Of a stretch of DNA of 64,000 nt, positions 56,026 to 64,000 are shown one piece after another. The notes beneath the pieces were generated by a model. It was given only the letters and a program-made list of their open reading frames with translations. It had not been told where the DNA came from and searched no databases. Both the position numbers and the translations under genes were made by a program. Each line of letters starts with the position of its first letter. Position 1 is the stretch's first letter. The stretch is from the NCBI RefSeq assembly GCF_001700965.1, contig NZ_CP016756.1, positions 2,532,501 to 2,596,500 on the forward strand, in the 5' to 3' direction. Origin of the DNA: Stenotrophomonas nitritireducens (GTDB lineage: Bacteria; Pseudomonadota; Gammaproteobacteria; Xanthomonadales; Xanthomonadaceae).

Positions 56026-57669
56026 ATGTCCGCCGTCGCCCACGCTGTCGCTACGCCGCAGTCCGCCCCCCGCCCGACCCCGGGCATCACCCTGACCACC
56101 CAGCTCGCCGGCCAGTCCGCGCTGCTGCCGGCCGGCGTGCTGGGCCTGCTTGTATCGCTGCACCGTGCGGTCGAGCCGGGTCGCCAGGCCCGTTTGGCCG
56201 CCCGCCGCGAGCGGCAGGCCTTCTTCGACCAGGGCGGCCTGCCGGATTTCCGCGCCGATACCCGCGCCATCCGTGAAGAGGACTGGAGCGTGGCGCCGAT
56301 CCCGGCCGCGCTGCAGGACCGCCGCGTCGAGATCACCGGCCCCACCGATCCGAAGATGGTCATCAACGCGCTGAACTCCGGCGCCAAGGTGTTCATGGCC
56401 GACTTCGAGGATTCGACCTCGCCGACCTGGCGCAACGTGCTGGCCGGCCAGCAGACGATGAAGGCGGCGGTGCGCGGTGACCTGGACTTCACCGCGCCAG
56501 CCACCGCCAAGGGCCCGGGCAAGCACTACACGCTGCGCCCGGCCGACGAGCAGGCGGTGCTGATCGTGCGCCCGCGCGGCTGGCACCTGGACGAGAAGCA
56601 CGTACTGATCGATGGACAGCCGATTGCCGGTGGCCTGTTCGACGCGGCGCTGTTCGCCTTCCACAACGCGCAGACCCTGATGGACAAGGATCGCGGCCCG
56701 TACTTCTACCTGCCCAAGCTGCAGTCGATGGAAGAGGCGGCGCTGTGGGAGACCGCGCTGTCGCATATCGAGGGCATGCTGGGCCTGCCGCATGGGCAGA
56801 TCAAGGTCACCGTGCTGATCGAGACGCTGCCGGCGGTGTTCGAGATGGATGAGATCCTGCATGCGCTGCGCGAGCGCATCGTTGGCCTGAACTGCGGCCG
56901 CTGGGACTACATTTTTTCCTACCTGAAGACCTTCCGCCGGCACGCCGACAAGGTGTTGCCGGAGCGTGGCCAGGTGACCATGACCCAGCCGTTCCTGAAG
57001 GCGTATTCGGAACTGCTGATCAAGACCTGCCACCGCCGCGGTGCGCATGCGATGGGCGGCATGGCCGCGCAGATCCCGATCAACAACGACGCTGCCGCCA
57101 ACGAGCAGGCGATGGCGCGGGTGCGCGCCGACAAGCTGCGCGAAGTCACTGCCGGCCACGACGGCACCTGGGTGGCGCACCCGGCGCTGATCCCGGTGGC
57201 CCGCGCCATCTTCGACGAGCACATGCCCGGTGCCAACCAGCACAACGTGCTGCGTCGTGACGTGCAGGTCAGCCGTGATGACCTGATCGCGCCGTGCAGC
57301 GGCACCGTCACCCGCGCCGGCTTCGAGAACAACGTTGAAGTCTGCGTGCGCTACCTGGCCGCCTGGCTGGACGGCAATGGCTGCGTGCCCATCCACAACC
57401 TGATGGAAGACGCCGCCACCGCCGAGATCAGCCGCAGCCAGATCTGGCAGTGGCTGCATGCCGGCAACCAGCATCTGGACGACGGCACCGCGATCGATTT
57501 CGCGCTGCTGGCAGCCACCCTGCGCGCGCTGCCGGCGCGGCTGGGCGACACCTCCGCGCTGCCCGGTGGCGGCCGCATCACCCAGGCCATCGGCCTGCTC
57601 GACCAACTCAGCCGCGCTGATGACCTGGCCGAGTTCCTGACCTTGCCGGCCTACCGGCAGATCGATTGA
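56026..57669 (+). CDS. aceB: Malate synthase A
   Basis: A 547-residue enzyme of the glyoxylate shunt that condenses glyoxylate with acetyl-CoA to give malate. Features are [32 protein letters not shown] (an active-site region), [60 protein letters not shown] (Asp-Glu metal site), and [19 protein letters not shown] 56026 gives the normal A-type length. It is followed 41 bases later by aceA. Confidence 0.95.
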   Translation: MSAVAHAVATPQSAPRPTPGITLTTQLAGQSALLPAGVLGLLVSLHRAVEPGRQARLAARRERQAFFDQGGLPDFRADTRAIREEDWSVAPIPAALQDRRVEITGPTDPKMVINALNSGAKVFMADFEDSTSPTWRNVLAGQQTMKAAVRGDLDFTAPATAKGPGKHYTLRPADEQAVLIVRPRGWHLDEKHVLIDGQPIAGGLFDAALFAFHNAQTLMDKDRGPYFYLPKLQSMEEAALWETALSHIEGMLGLPHGQIKVTVLIETLPAVFEMDEILHALRERIVGLNCGRWDYIFSYLKTFRRHADKVLPERGQVTMTQPFLKAYSELLIKTCHRRGAHAMGGMAAQIPINNDAAANEQAMARVRADKLREVTAGHDGTWVAHPALIPVARAIFDEHMPGANQHNVLRRDVQVSRDDLIAPCSGTVTRAGFENNVEVCVRYLAAWLDGNGCVPIHNLMEDAATAEISRSQIWQWLHAGNQHLDDGTAIDFALLAATLRALPARLGDTSALPGGGRITQAIGLLDQLSRADDLAEFLTLPAYRQID

Positions 57670-57710
57670 CCCTCCCCTTGGCACCGACTATTTCTTTCGA
57701 GGACGACACG

Positions 57711-59042
57711 ATGAGCACCTACCAGCAACAGATCGACGCCCTGCAGCAGGACTGGGACACCAACCCGCGTTGGAAGGGTTTGGAACGCACCTACAGTGCC
57801 GCCGACGTGGTGCGCCTGCGCGGCAGCGTGCAGCCGGAACACACCCTGGCCAAGCGCGGCGCCGAACGCCTGTGGGAGCTGGTCAATGGCAGCTCGAAGA
57901 AGGGCTACGTCAACGCCTTCGGTGCGATCAGCGCCGGCCAGGCCATGCAGCAGGCCAAGGCCGGACTGGAAGCGGTGTACCTGTCCGGCTGGCAGGTGGC
58001 CGCCGATGGCAACACCTCTGAAACCATGTACCCGGACCAGTCGCTGTACGCCTACGACTCGGTGCCGACCATGGTTCGCCGCATCAACAACACCTTCCAG
58101 CGCGCTGATGAAATCCAGTGGAAGAACATCATCGACGGCAAGGTCAAGGCCGAGGACGCGATCGACTTCTTCTTGCCGATCGTCGCCGACGGCGAGGCTG
58201 GCTTCGGCGGCGTGTTGAACGCCTATGAGCTGATGAAGAACATGATCGTGGCCGGCGCTGCTGCGGTGCACTTCGAGGACCAGCTGGCGGCGGTGAAGAA
58301 GTGCGGTCACATGGGTGGCAAGGTGCTGGTGCCGACCCAGGAGGCGATCCAGAAGCTGTCGGCCGCGCGCCTGGCCGCCGACGTGCTGGGCGTGCCGACC
58401 ATCGTGCTGGCCCGCACCGACGCCGAAGCCGCCAACCTGCTGACCAGCGACTTCGACCCGAACGATGCACCCTTCATCACCGGTGAGCGCACCGCCGAAG
58501 GCTTCTACAAGGTCAAGAACGGCCTGGAGCAGGCGATCAGCCGCGGCGTCGCCTATGCCCCGCATGCCGACCTGGTGTGGTGTGAAACCGGCACCCCGGA
58601 CCTGGGCTTCGCCCGCGAGTTCGCCCAGGCCGTGCATGCCGCCAGCCCCGGCAAGCTGCTGTCCTACAACTGTTCGCCCTCGTTCAACTGGAAGAAAAAC
58701 CTGGACGACAAGACCATCGCCAGGTTCCAGGACGAGCTGGCCGCGCTGGGCTACAAGTACCAGTTCATCACCCTGGCCGGCATCCACATCAACTGGTTCA
58801 ACACCTTCAAGTTCGCCCACGACTACGCCCGCGGCGAGGGCATGCGCCACTATGTGGAACAGGTGCAGGAACCGGAGTTCGCCGCCCGTGAAAAGGGCTA
58901 TACCTTCGTCTCGCACCAGCAGGAAGTGGGCGCGGGCTACTTCGACGATGTGACCACGGTGATCCAGGGCGGCGCGTCCAGTGTGACCGCGCTGACCGGC
59001 TCCACCGAGGAGGAGCAGTTCCAGGCTGAAAAGGCTGCCTGA
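57711..59042 (+). CDS. aceA: Isocitrate lyase
   Basis: A 443-residue enzyme that splits isocitrate into glyoxylate and succinate. The signature [14 protein letters not shown] (residues about 200-213) contains the catalytic cysteine. Other parts are [24 protein letters not shown] and [17 protein letters not shown]. It is co-transcribed with aceB and closes the operon with a good terminator. Confidence 0.95.
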   Translation: MSTYQQQIDALQQDWDTNPRWKGLERTYSAADVVRLRGSVQPEHTLAKRGAERLWELVNGSSKKGYVNAFGAISAGQAMQQAKAGLEAVYLSGWQVAADGNTSETMYPDQSLYAYDSVPTMVRRINNTFQRADEIQWKNIIDGKVKAEDAIDFFLPIVADGEAGFGGVLNAYELMKNMIVAGAAAVHFEDQLAAVKKCGHMGGKVLVPTQEAIQKLSAARLAADVLGVPTIVLARTDAEAANLLTSDFDPNDAPFITGERTAEGFYKVKNGLEQAISRGVAYAPHADLVWCETGTPDLGFAREFAQAVHAASPGKLLSYNCSPSFNWKKNLDDKTIARFQDELAALGYKYQFITLAGIHINWFNTFKFAHDYARGEGMRHYVEQVQEPEFAAREKGYTFVSHQQEVGAGYFDDVTTVIQGGASSVTALTGSTEEEQFQAEKAA

Positions 59043-59064
59043 GGGCGCTTATAAGGTCGTTTCA

Positions 59065-59093
59065 AAGGGGCTCTTACGAGCCCCTTCTTTTTT
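59065..59093 (+). terminator. Intrinsic terminator after aceA
   Basis: AAGGGGCTC loop TTAC GAGCCCCTT, followed by CTTTTTT. Confidence 0.9.
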
Positions 59094-59203
59094 GCGCCCC
59101 GACCTAGTGTGAAATAGTGGCCTGGCGCACAAATTGATTTATTTTGATGATAGGCTCGCGAGATTACTCGTCTGGCATGGACGGGCGGTCCATGAGGCAG
59201 GGA

Positions 59204-60280
59204 ATGAGCGGCATGGGAACAGGGGGTCTGGCACTGGAGTCTGAGCTTCCCGCCGCTATGTCGGCCGGGGATGCCGCGCTGCGCGCGCAATTGTCGCCGG
59301 TGGAATTTGACCTGTTTGCCCAGTACGGGGTCCGCCGCACGTTGCAGGCCGACGAACTGCTGTTCCGCCGTGGCGATCTGGGCAGCTCGATGTTCATCAT
59401 TGTCAGCGGCACCGTCAGCCTGGACTTCGGTGCCGGCCTGGCGCCCAAGCCCATGGGCAGCAGCGACTTCTTCGGCGAGCTTGGTCTGTTGATCGAGCGC
59501 CACCCGCGCTCCTGCGACGCCCGTGCCAACTGCGACAGCGTCCTGCTGGAAATCACCCATGCCAACTTCCATCGCCTGATCGACCAGGACCCGGCGATGG
59601 TGGTGTTTTTCCTGCGGCGCACGCTGTCGCGGGTGGTGTCCAGCGAACAGCGGCTCATTGCCCAGCTCAGCCGCCGCAACCACGAGCTGGAATCCGCGCT
59701 GGGCAACCTGTACAGCACCAACCACGAACTGCACCACACCCGCGAGCTGGTCTACAGCGATGACCTGACCGGGCTCAGCAACCGCCGGGCGCTCACCGCC
59801 TACCTGAAGAAATCACACCGTTCCGGCCATCGCCCGCGCGGCCTGCTGCTGATCGACTGCGACGACTTCAAGGGTTTGAACGACTCTTACGGTCACCTGG
59901 CCGGCGACCACGCATTGCAGTGCTTCGGCCGCATCCTCGCCTCGGTGGCCGGCAAGGACGACATCGCCTGCCGCCTCGGTGGCGATGAATTCTGCGTGCT
60001 GCTGATGGACGCCGACGCCGACGGCCTGCAGCGTACCGCCGACTTCGTGCTGGACGCGGTGCGCCACCTGATCGCCTATCCCGGCGCCACGGTGGGTGCA
60101 TGCTCGCTGAGCATCGGCATGGTGTTGATTGATGAAGACCATCACTGGAACGATTCGTATTCCCGCGCCGACAAGGCGCTGTACGAAGCCAAGCGCGATG
60201 GTGGCAACCGTGCGCAGTGGTGCCGGGAAGGATTCGAAGGCCTTGAAGCATTCGGTGTAGATCATGTCCAGCGAGACTGA
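59204..60280 (+). CDS. cNMP-binding GGDEF protein, cyclic GMP-responsive diguanylate cyclase (XC_0249-like)
   Basis: About 358 residues. The N-terminal half has a cyclic-nucleotide-binding fold (QADELLFRRGDLGSSMFIIVSGTVSLDFG, then SDFFGELGLLIERHPRSCDARA). A helix (QRLIAQLSRRNHELESALGNLYSTNHELHHTRELVYSDDLTGLSNRRAL) links it to an intact GGDEF domain with RLGGDEFCVLL; the allosteric RxxD site is not evident. In Xanthomonas campestris the homologous pair XC_0249/XC_0250 works this way: cyclic GMP binds the cNMP domain and raises cyclic di-GMP synthesis. Upstream in-frame starts (59144, 59177, 59192) exist; 59204 is preferred because of GAGG at 59193. It overlaps the next gene by 17 bases. Confidence 0.85.
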   Translation: MSGMGTGGLALESELPAAMSAGDAALRAQLSPVEFDLFAQYGVRRTLQADELLFRRGDLGSSMFIIVSGTVSLDFGAGLAPKPMGSSDFFGELGLLIERHPRSCDARANCDSVLLEITHANFHRLIDQDPAMVVFFLRRTLSRVVSSEQRLIAQLSRRNHELESALGNLYSTNHELHHTRELVYSDDLTGLSNRRALTAYLKKSHRSGHRPRGLLLIDCDDFKGLNDSYGHLAGDHALQCFGRILASVAGKDDIACRLGGDEFCVLLMDADADGLQRTADFVLDAVRHLIAYPGATVGACSLSIGMVLIDEDHHWNDSYSRADKALYEAKRDGGNRAQWCREGFEGLEAFGVDHVQRD

Positions 60281-62873
60281 CGCCGCCTCATCCGATCGTC
60301 AGCTCAAGACGCTGGTGCTGACCGATCTATGCGACTCAGTGGCGCTGACCGCACGCATTGGCGATGCGGCAGCGGCCGAGCTGTTCCGAAGCCTGGATGT
60401 GCGCGTACTGCAGCTGCTGCAGCGCTGGAAAGGACGTTTGATTGATCGCTCCGATGGCATGCTGCTGCTGTTCGATGTGCCTGTGCACGGCCTTGGTTTT
60501 GCTCTGGATTATCTGGACGCGCTGGCGGAGATCGGCAAACAGCGGCAATTGCCGCTGCAGGCACGGATCGGCATCCATGTCGGTGATGTGCTGTTCTGGC
60601 GCAATGATGACGATGCGGTAGCGGCGGGCGCCAAACCATTGGATGTGGAGGGCGTAGCCAAGCCAACCGCCGCCCGACTGATGGCGCTGGCGCGACCAAA
60701 CCAGATCCTGCTCTCGGCAGTGGCCGAAGGCCTGCTGCGTGCCAGTCAACGTGAGCTGGGCGAACGCGGTACCGGCTTGCAATGGAAGTCACACGGCCGC
60801 TGGTGCTTCAAGGGCCTGCCAACACCGCAGGAAGTGTTTGAAGTGGGTGTTGCCGGCCGCGCTCCATTGCGCGCGCCGGCACGTTCGAGCAAGGCCTGGC
60901 GTATGTTGCCGCTGTGGCGGAGGCCAGTGGCCTTGGTCGCTGAGTTGATGCTGGTCGTGGTTGCTGTTGCCGTGGTCTGGATACTGGTACGTCCAGAACC
61001 AGCCATCGCCTTCACCGAGCGCGATTGGATAGTGGTGGGAGATCTACGCAACCTAACCGGGCAGACGGTTCTCGATGAATCGCTGCGGCAGGCGTTCCGG
61101 ATCAGCCTGGAACAATCGAAGTACGTCAACGTACTCAGCGACTTGAAGGTCCGCGACACGCTGTCGCGGATGAGGAAGGACCCAGAGAAGGTTCTGGTTG
61201 ATCGCGCGGTTGCCTCCGAAGTCGCGTTGCGGGATGGCGCGCGTGCAGTTGTGCTTCCGCTGGTGTCGGAGGTGGGCGGGCGCCTACGTGTCACCGTGGA
61301 GATCGTTGACCCGGTTACGCAGAACACGGTGTATACGGAATATGCCGACGGACGTGGACTCGATTCTGCCTTGGCTTCGGTAGACCAGGTAACTGCGCGT
61401 CTGCGGGGCCGTCTCGGTGAGGCGATTGCATCGATCGGGCGTGACTCCAGGCCGCTGCCAGAAGTCAGTACTCGCGATCTAGACGCTTTGCGAGCCTATG
61501 CGATGGGTCAGGAGGCCTTTGGCAAAGGACAGTACAAGCAAGCATTGGGGCTGTATGAGCATGCGGTTTCCTTGGATAAGGATTTCGCGCTGGCGCACCT
61601 GGGGATGCTGCGTGCACTCAACGCAACCGAGCAGCTTCCCAAGGGATTGCTGAGTCTGCAGAAAACCCAGGCGATGACCAGTCGCCTCTCGCCCAGGGAG
61701 GCCATGTACATGCAGGCTTGGGAAGTACAGATCAACAACCCTGGTGACGCATATCAAAAATGGCGTCAGATGTCCGACCTCTATCCAGACTTCTACGCGG
61801 CTGCTGCCAACGTCGGGTATGCCTTGGAAATGGAGAACCGGTACCAGGAAGCACTTCCCTATATCCGTCGCGCTTCGGAGTCGCGCTATGAGTTCGCTCC
61901 GCTCTCGCAGGAAGCGCTTGGGCGCATGTCCTTGGCGTTGGGAAACTATGGAGATGCAGCAACCGCATTTTCAAGAGCGTCAGAAAGTGGATTGGTGACC
62001 GCCGCGGTGTGGCAGGCCAACCTGAATGCTGCCCAAGGTAATTTCCAAGAGGCGGAGCGCTTGTGGCCGCGAGATACAAAGCTGGCAGCGCCCCACTTTG
62101 ATCACGTCTCTCATTTCCTGGACAAGGGTGAGCTGCAAGCTGCTTCCTTGGAGGCGCAGCGGTTGCTGCAGGCATTGCCCACCGATGGCAGTAGATTCCG
62201 GCAAGGGCAGATACAACTTGCTGTGTTGCAGTGGATGTCCGGTAATCGAAGGGGTGCCTTGGGCATTACTCGGAATATTGTTCGCGATTCGATGGTAGCG
62301 CTTGATGGGGCTGCAGGTCTTACCGCGCGTGGCGAGGCCATTACTGCGGCTTACGGTGCGATCCTGGCGCAGCGTCTCGGCGATCACGAACTGGCCCGGC
62401 AGCTGATTGTGCGCCTGGAGCAGTCGCCGCAGATTGTAGCCATGCAGCCGGTGGGCGGGTTCCTGCAGGTCCTCAAGGCACGCGAATCCATGGCTTCCGG
62501 TAACGCAGGGTTGGCGCTGGAGGGGTTGGTTTCCACTCTCGGACAGCATGAGTCATTCCAGCTGCGGGAAGCATTGATGGAAGCCTACGTGGCGGAGGGC
62601 AAACCCGAAGCTGCTTTGCGCCAGGCTGACTGGATGGTGTCGCACCGGGGCTGGGCATATGTCGAGCATGGCGGATGCGGATGGTGTGGCCAGAGCCTCA
62701 ACATCGCCGATTCCAATCTGGCACGTCTCAGGAAAATTGAGTTGCTGGCACAACTTGGGCGCCGCGAAGCGGCGCTCAAGGAACTCCAGTCGTTTGATGC
62801 CTACTGGAAAAATCGGACATTGCCCGACTACTTGCGGGTCCGCCGCGAAGCGCTGCCTTCCACATTCAGTTGA
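60264..62873 (+). CDS. Class III nucleotidyl cyclase/TPR membrane protein (XC_0250-like, peptide modification system cyclase type)
   Basis: An 869-residue protein. Residues 10-190 form a class III cyclase domain with candidate metal aspartates D21 (LTDLCDS) and D64 (DRSDGM) and an AARL block (residues 136-139). The residue usually asparagine four places before the arginine is proline (P134). A membrane helix lies near residues 225-248, followed by a FlgO/TolB-like domain (about 255-400) and several TPR-like repeats. In X. campestris the linked XC_0250 makes cyclic GMP. Cyclases of this layout are also known beside modified-peptide genes. The 3' end overlaps the precursor gene on the other strand by 46 bases. 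Confidence 0.82.
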   Translation: MSSETDAASSDRQLKTLVLTDLCDSVALTARIGDAAAAELFRSLDVRVLQLLQRWKGRLIDRSDGMLLLFDVPVHGLGFALDYLDALAEIGKQRQLPLQARIGIHVGDVLFWRNDDDAVAAGAKPLDVEGVAKPTAARLMALARPNQILLSAVAEGLLRASQRELGERGTGLQWKSHGRWCFKGLPTPQEVFEVGVAGRAPLRAPARSSKAWRMLPLWRRPVALVAELMLVVVAVAVVWILVRPEPAIAFTERDWIVVGDLRNLTGQTVLDESLRQAFRISLEQSKYVNVLSDLKVRDTLSRMRKDPEKVLVDRAVASEVALRDGARAVVLPLVSEVGGRLRVTVEIVDPVTQNTVYTEYADGRGLDSALASVDQVTARLRGRLGEAIASIGRDSRPLPEVSTRDLDALRAYAMGQEAFGKGQYKQALGLYEHAVSLDKDFALAHLGMLRALNATEQLPKGLLSLQKTQAMTSRLSPREAMYMQAWEVQINNPGDAYQKWRQMSDLYPDFYAAAANVGYALEMENRYQEALPYIRRASESRYEFAPLSQEALGRMSLALGNYGDAATAFSRASESGLVTAAVWQANLNAAQGNFQEAERLWPRDTKLAAPHFDHVSHFLDKGELQAASLEAQRLLQALPTDGSRFRQGQIQLAVLQWMSGNRRGALGITRNIVRDSMVALDGAAGLTARGEAITAAYGAILAQRLGDHELARQLIVRLEQSPQIVAMQPVGGFLQVLKARESMASGNAGLALEGLVSTLGQHESFQLREALMEAYVAEGKPEAALRQADWMVSHRGWAYVEHGGCGWCGQSLNIADSNLARLRKIELLAQLGRREAALKELQSFDAYWKNRTLPDYLRVRREALPSTFS

Positions 62874-63169
62874 ATGGGGATCATGGAAAGGCCATCTGTC
62901 AGCATTTTCCTGATTTCTTTACGGGACTTGGCGATGCTTTCTTTAGTTGCCAAGCGTTCCACTGAGAGACTGGCGCGCAGGTAGTCAAGCTCAGCGGTGG
63001 GATCATTCCCGGCTGGCGCATGCCCAATTTGGAGAAGGGCGGCGGCAGGGTCTTTTTTGAAGGCGCGCCTGAAGCCGTTGTCTGTGCTCAAAAGGTCGAG
63101 AAGATGATCGGCAATGGTGGGTTTGAGTGCGATATGTGTTGTTGGCATGCCGGGTTTCTTCGTTGCCAC
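62828..63169 (-). CDS. Putative ribosomally made modified-peptide precursor (nitrile-hydratase-leader type)
   Basis: A 113-residue protein from GTG 63169, with AAGGA six bases upstream. Residues 19-49 (IADHLLDLLSTDNGFRRAFKKDPAAALLQIG) show the F..DP..AL...G pattern typical of nitrile-hydratase-like leader peptides. The C-terminal part is basic and Ser/Thr-containing, ending GSASRRTRK, and has no cysteine. It lies between the cyclase (overlapping, convergent) and a divergent SagB-like dehydrogenase, the neighbourhood expected for a putative modified peptide. The core region and final product are not known. Confidence 0.65.
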   Translation of the reverse strand: MATKKPGMPTTHIALKPTIADHLLDLLSTDNGFRRAFKKDPAAALLQIGHAPAGNDPTAELDYLRASLSVERLATKESIAKSRKEIRKMLTDGLSMIPIQLNVEGSASRRTRK

Positions 63170-63286
63170 GTTGTTTCCTTCGCTGCAGACTTCTGGTTGT
63201 GGTGAGGGGGCGCGGGAGTGGCGTCTGACCGGCTTGTTCCGCTCTCATTCAGGAATCTTGCAACTATACGACTGAGGAGCGGGTGT
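63170..63286. promoter_or_regulatory. Divergent control region of the peptide cassette
   Basis: 117 bases between the start of the precursor (leftward) and the start of the dehydrogenase (rightward). It contains a shared AT-richer centre (GAATCTTGCAACTATACG near 63252-63270) and the Shine-Dalgarno GAGGAG at 63274-63279 for the rightward gene. No clear operator is seen. Confidence 0.5.
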
Positions 63287-64000
63287 GTGAAGGTGAGGCG
63301 TTGTTCAATCCTGCATCTGGAGCCGCGGGAGCAGGTCGAGTTCAATCTGGCTGCATTGCTGTCGGGCGGGGATGGCTTGAAACGCAACTGTTATTGGGTT
63401 GCTCTTGCCCCGCATCTTGACAATGAGGTGATCGTCGATGAGGCCGAGTGCATACTGCTTGGGCGGCTCAGTCCGGAGGCGTGGACCGATGGCGCCGACT
63501 TCAGAAAGAACGCCGGCGCATCGTTGCGCTCATTGTTGCGGAAAGGTCTGGTTATCGGCCGGCACGCACGCTATTTGGCGTTCCGCCGGCAGGACGAGCG
63601 GATAAGGAATGCTCATTGGCACCCGCTTGCGGCAACCTTCAATGCATTCACGCGGTGGAGGGATGCCGATGCCGTACAGGCGATGGTGGATACCGGAACT
63701 TCCACTGCAGCGGAGCTGAGGCAGCAGCTCGGATCGCCCCCGGCAGAAGTCGTAAACCGCGTCGCGGAAAGCGAGCGCCTTCCGCTTCCTGATCATCAGG
63801 GAAACGCGTTCGATCTTTTGTTGGGACAGCGCGTTACCTGCCGCAACTTCGATTCGTTGCGTCCACTGCCAGCGACGATGCTGTCGCGCCTGCTCGGGCG
63901 GGTCTTCGCCGCACGTTCCTCGGTGAGGGTGACGGAAGATACCGTCTTCCTGAAGAAGAGCAGCCCTTCGGGTGGTGGCTTGCATCCTATCGAGGCATAC
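63287..64000 (+). CDS. SagB-like peptide maturation dehydrogenase, 3' end outside window
   Basis: 238 codons are visible from GTG 63287, with Shine-Dalgarno GAGGAG at 63274-63279; the frame is open to the window end. Residues 1-150 include LHLEPREQVEFNLAALLSG and a helical region (LRQQLGSPPAEVVNRVAE). The end, TCRNFDSLRPLPATMLSRLLGRVFAARSS...LKKSSPSGGGLHPIEAY, matches the start of nitroreductase-fold SagB-type dehydrogenases (FMN-binding SPSGGxLHP). SagB enzymes oxidise azolines to azoles in modified peptides. It is divergent from the precursor gene. No YcaO cyclodehydratase is seen in the window. Confidence 0.75.
   Translation, partial: MKVRRCSILHLEPREQVEFNLAALLSGGDGLKRNCYWVALAPHLDNEVIVDEAECILLGRLSPEAWTDGADFRKNAGASLRSLLRKGLVIGRHARYLAFRRQDERIRNAHWHPLAATFNAFTRWRDADAVQAMVDTGTSTAAELRQQLGSPPAEVVNRVAESERLPLPDHQGNAFDLLLGQRVTCRNFDSLRPLPATMLSRLLGRVFAARSSVRVTEDTVFLKKSSPSGGGLHPIEAY

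Overview
The window is chromosomal DNA of a high-GC gammaproteobacterium of the Xanthomonadaceae (Lysobacteraceae), most likely Stenotrophomonas or a close relative. The reasons are an aryl-polyene/xanthomonadin pigment cluster at the left edge, a cNMP-GGDEF gene coupled to a class III cyclase gene (the Xanthomonas XC_0249/XC_0250 arrangement) at the right edge, and intergenic GTAG-type (SMAG-like) palindromes. No rRNA, tRNA, CRISPR array, prophage or intact insertion sequence was seen.

Layout. 1-8.76 kb: aryl-polyene (xanthomonadin-type) genes, with seven genes rightward (membrane protein, FabZ-like dehydratase, acyltransferase, LolA-like carrier, MMPL exporter, ApeP-like dehydratase, FabG-like reductase) converging on three leftward genes (ketosynthase, chain-length-factor-like synthase, family 2 glycosyltransferase). 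8.96-20.4 kb: mostly core genes, including ycgL coupled to a very large ankyrin membrane protein, a bestrophin-like channel, hemB, a PD40 beta-propeller protein, aroE and a DinG-type helicase. 20.4-27.2 kb: repeat-rich DNA with small hypothetical genes, a decayed YdeI-type pseudogene, an APC amino-acid permease and an ICMT-like methyltransferase.

27.4-41.8 kb: an unusual divergent island. Leftward are a SAM methyltransferase, a small partner protein, a lipocalin-like protein and a Tat-exported nitrilase-fold hydrolase. Rightward are a DUF1838-like exported protein, a TonB-dependent receptor, a Tat-exported flavin amine oxidase, glutaryl-CoA dehydrogenase, an MDR reductase, a double alpha/beta-hydrolase and a PCMH-type FAD oxidase. 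A near-duplicated AT-rich motif lies before both arms. The layout suggests uptake of an unidentified compound, periplasmic oxidation/hydrolysis and cytoplasmic processing.

42.2-46.4 kb: a RIO-type kinase, two exported hypothetical proteins, an operon of three small genes of which two look like degenerate type II dehydroquinases, and a second-type signal peptidase I. 46.5-52.1 kb: lactate utilisation operon lldP-lldR-lldD-dld behind two LldR-type operators. 52.5-59.1 kb: MFS exporter, two LysR regulators and the glyoxylate shunt pair aceB-aceA.

59.2-64.0 kb: the most interesting locus. A cNMP-binding GGDEF protein is translationally coupled to a cyclase/TPR membrane protein. The cyclase is followed by a convergent, overlapping small gene that looks like a nitrile-hydratase-leader type RiPP precursor, then by a divergent SagB-like maturation dehydrogenase cut by the window end. 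This joins a cyclic GMP to cyclic di-GMP relay to a ribosomal-peptide cassette whose product is unknown.

Intergenic DNA carries several families of palindromic repeats (SMAG-like GTAG elements, a 69-bp unit in three copies, CCCTCCCC/GGGGAGGG elements, and a 0.5-kb inverted repeat), often flanked by degenerate hexamer tracts such as (GGTTGC)n.
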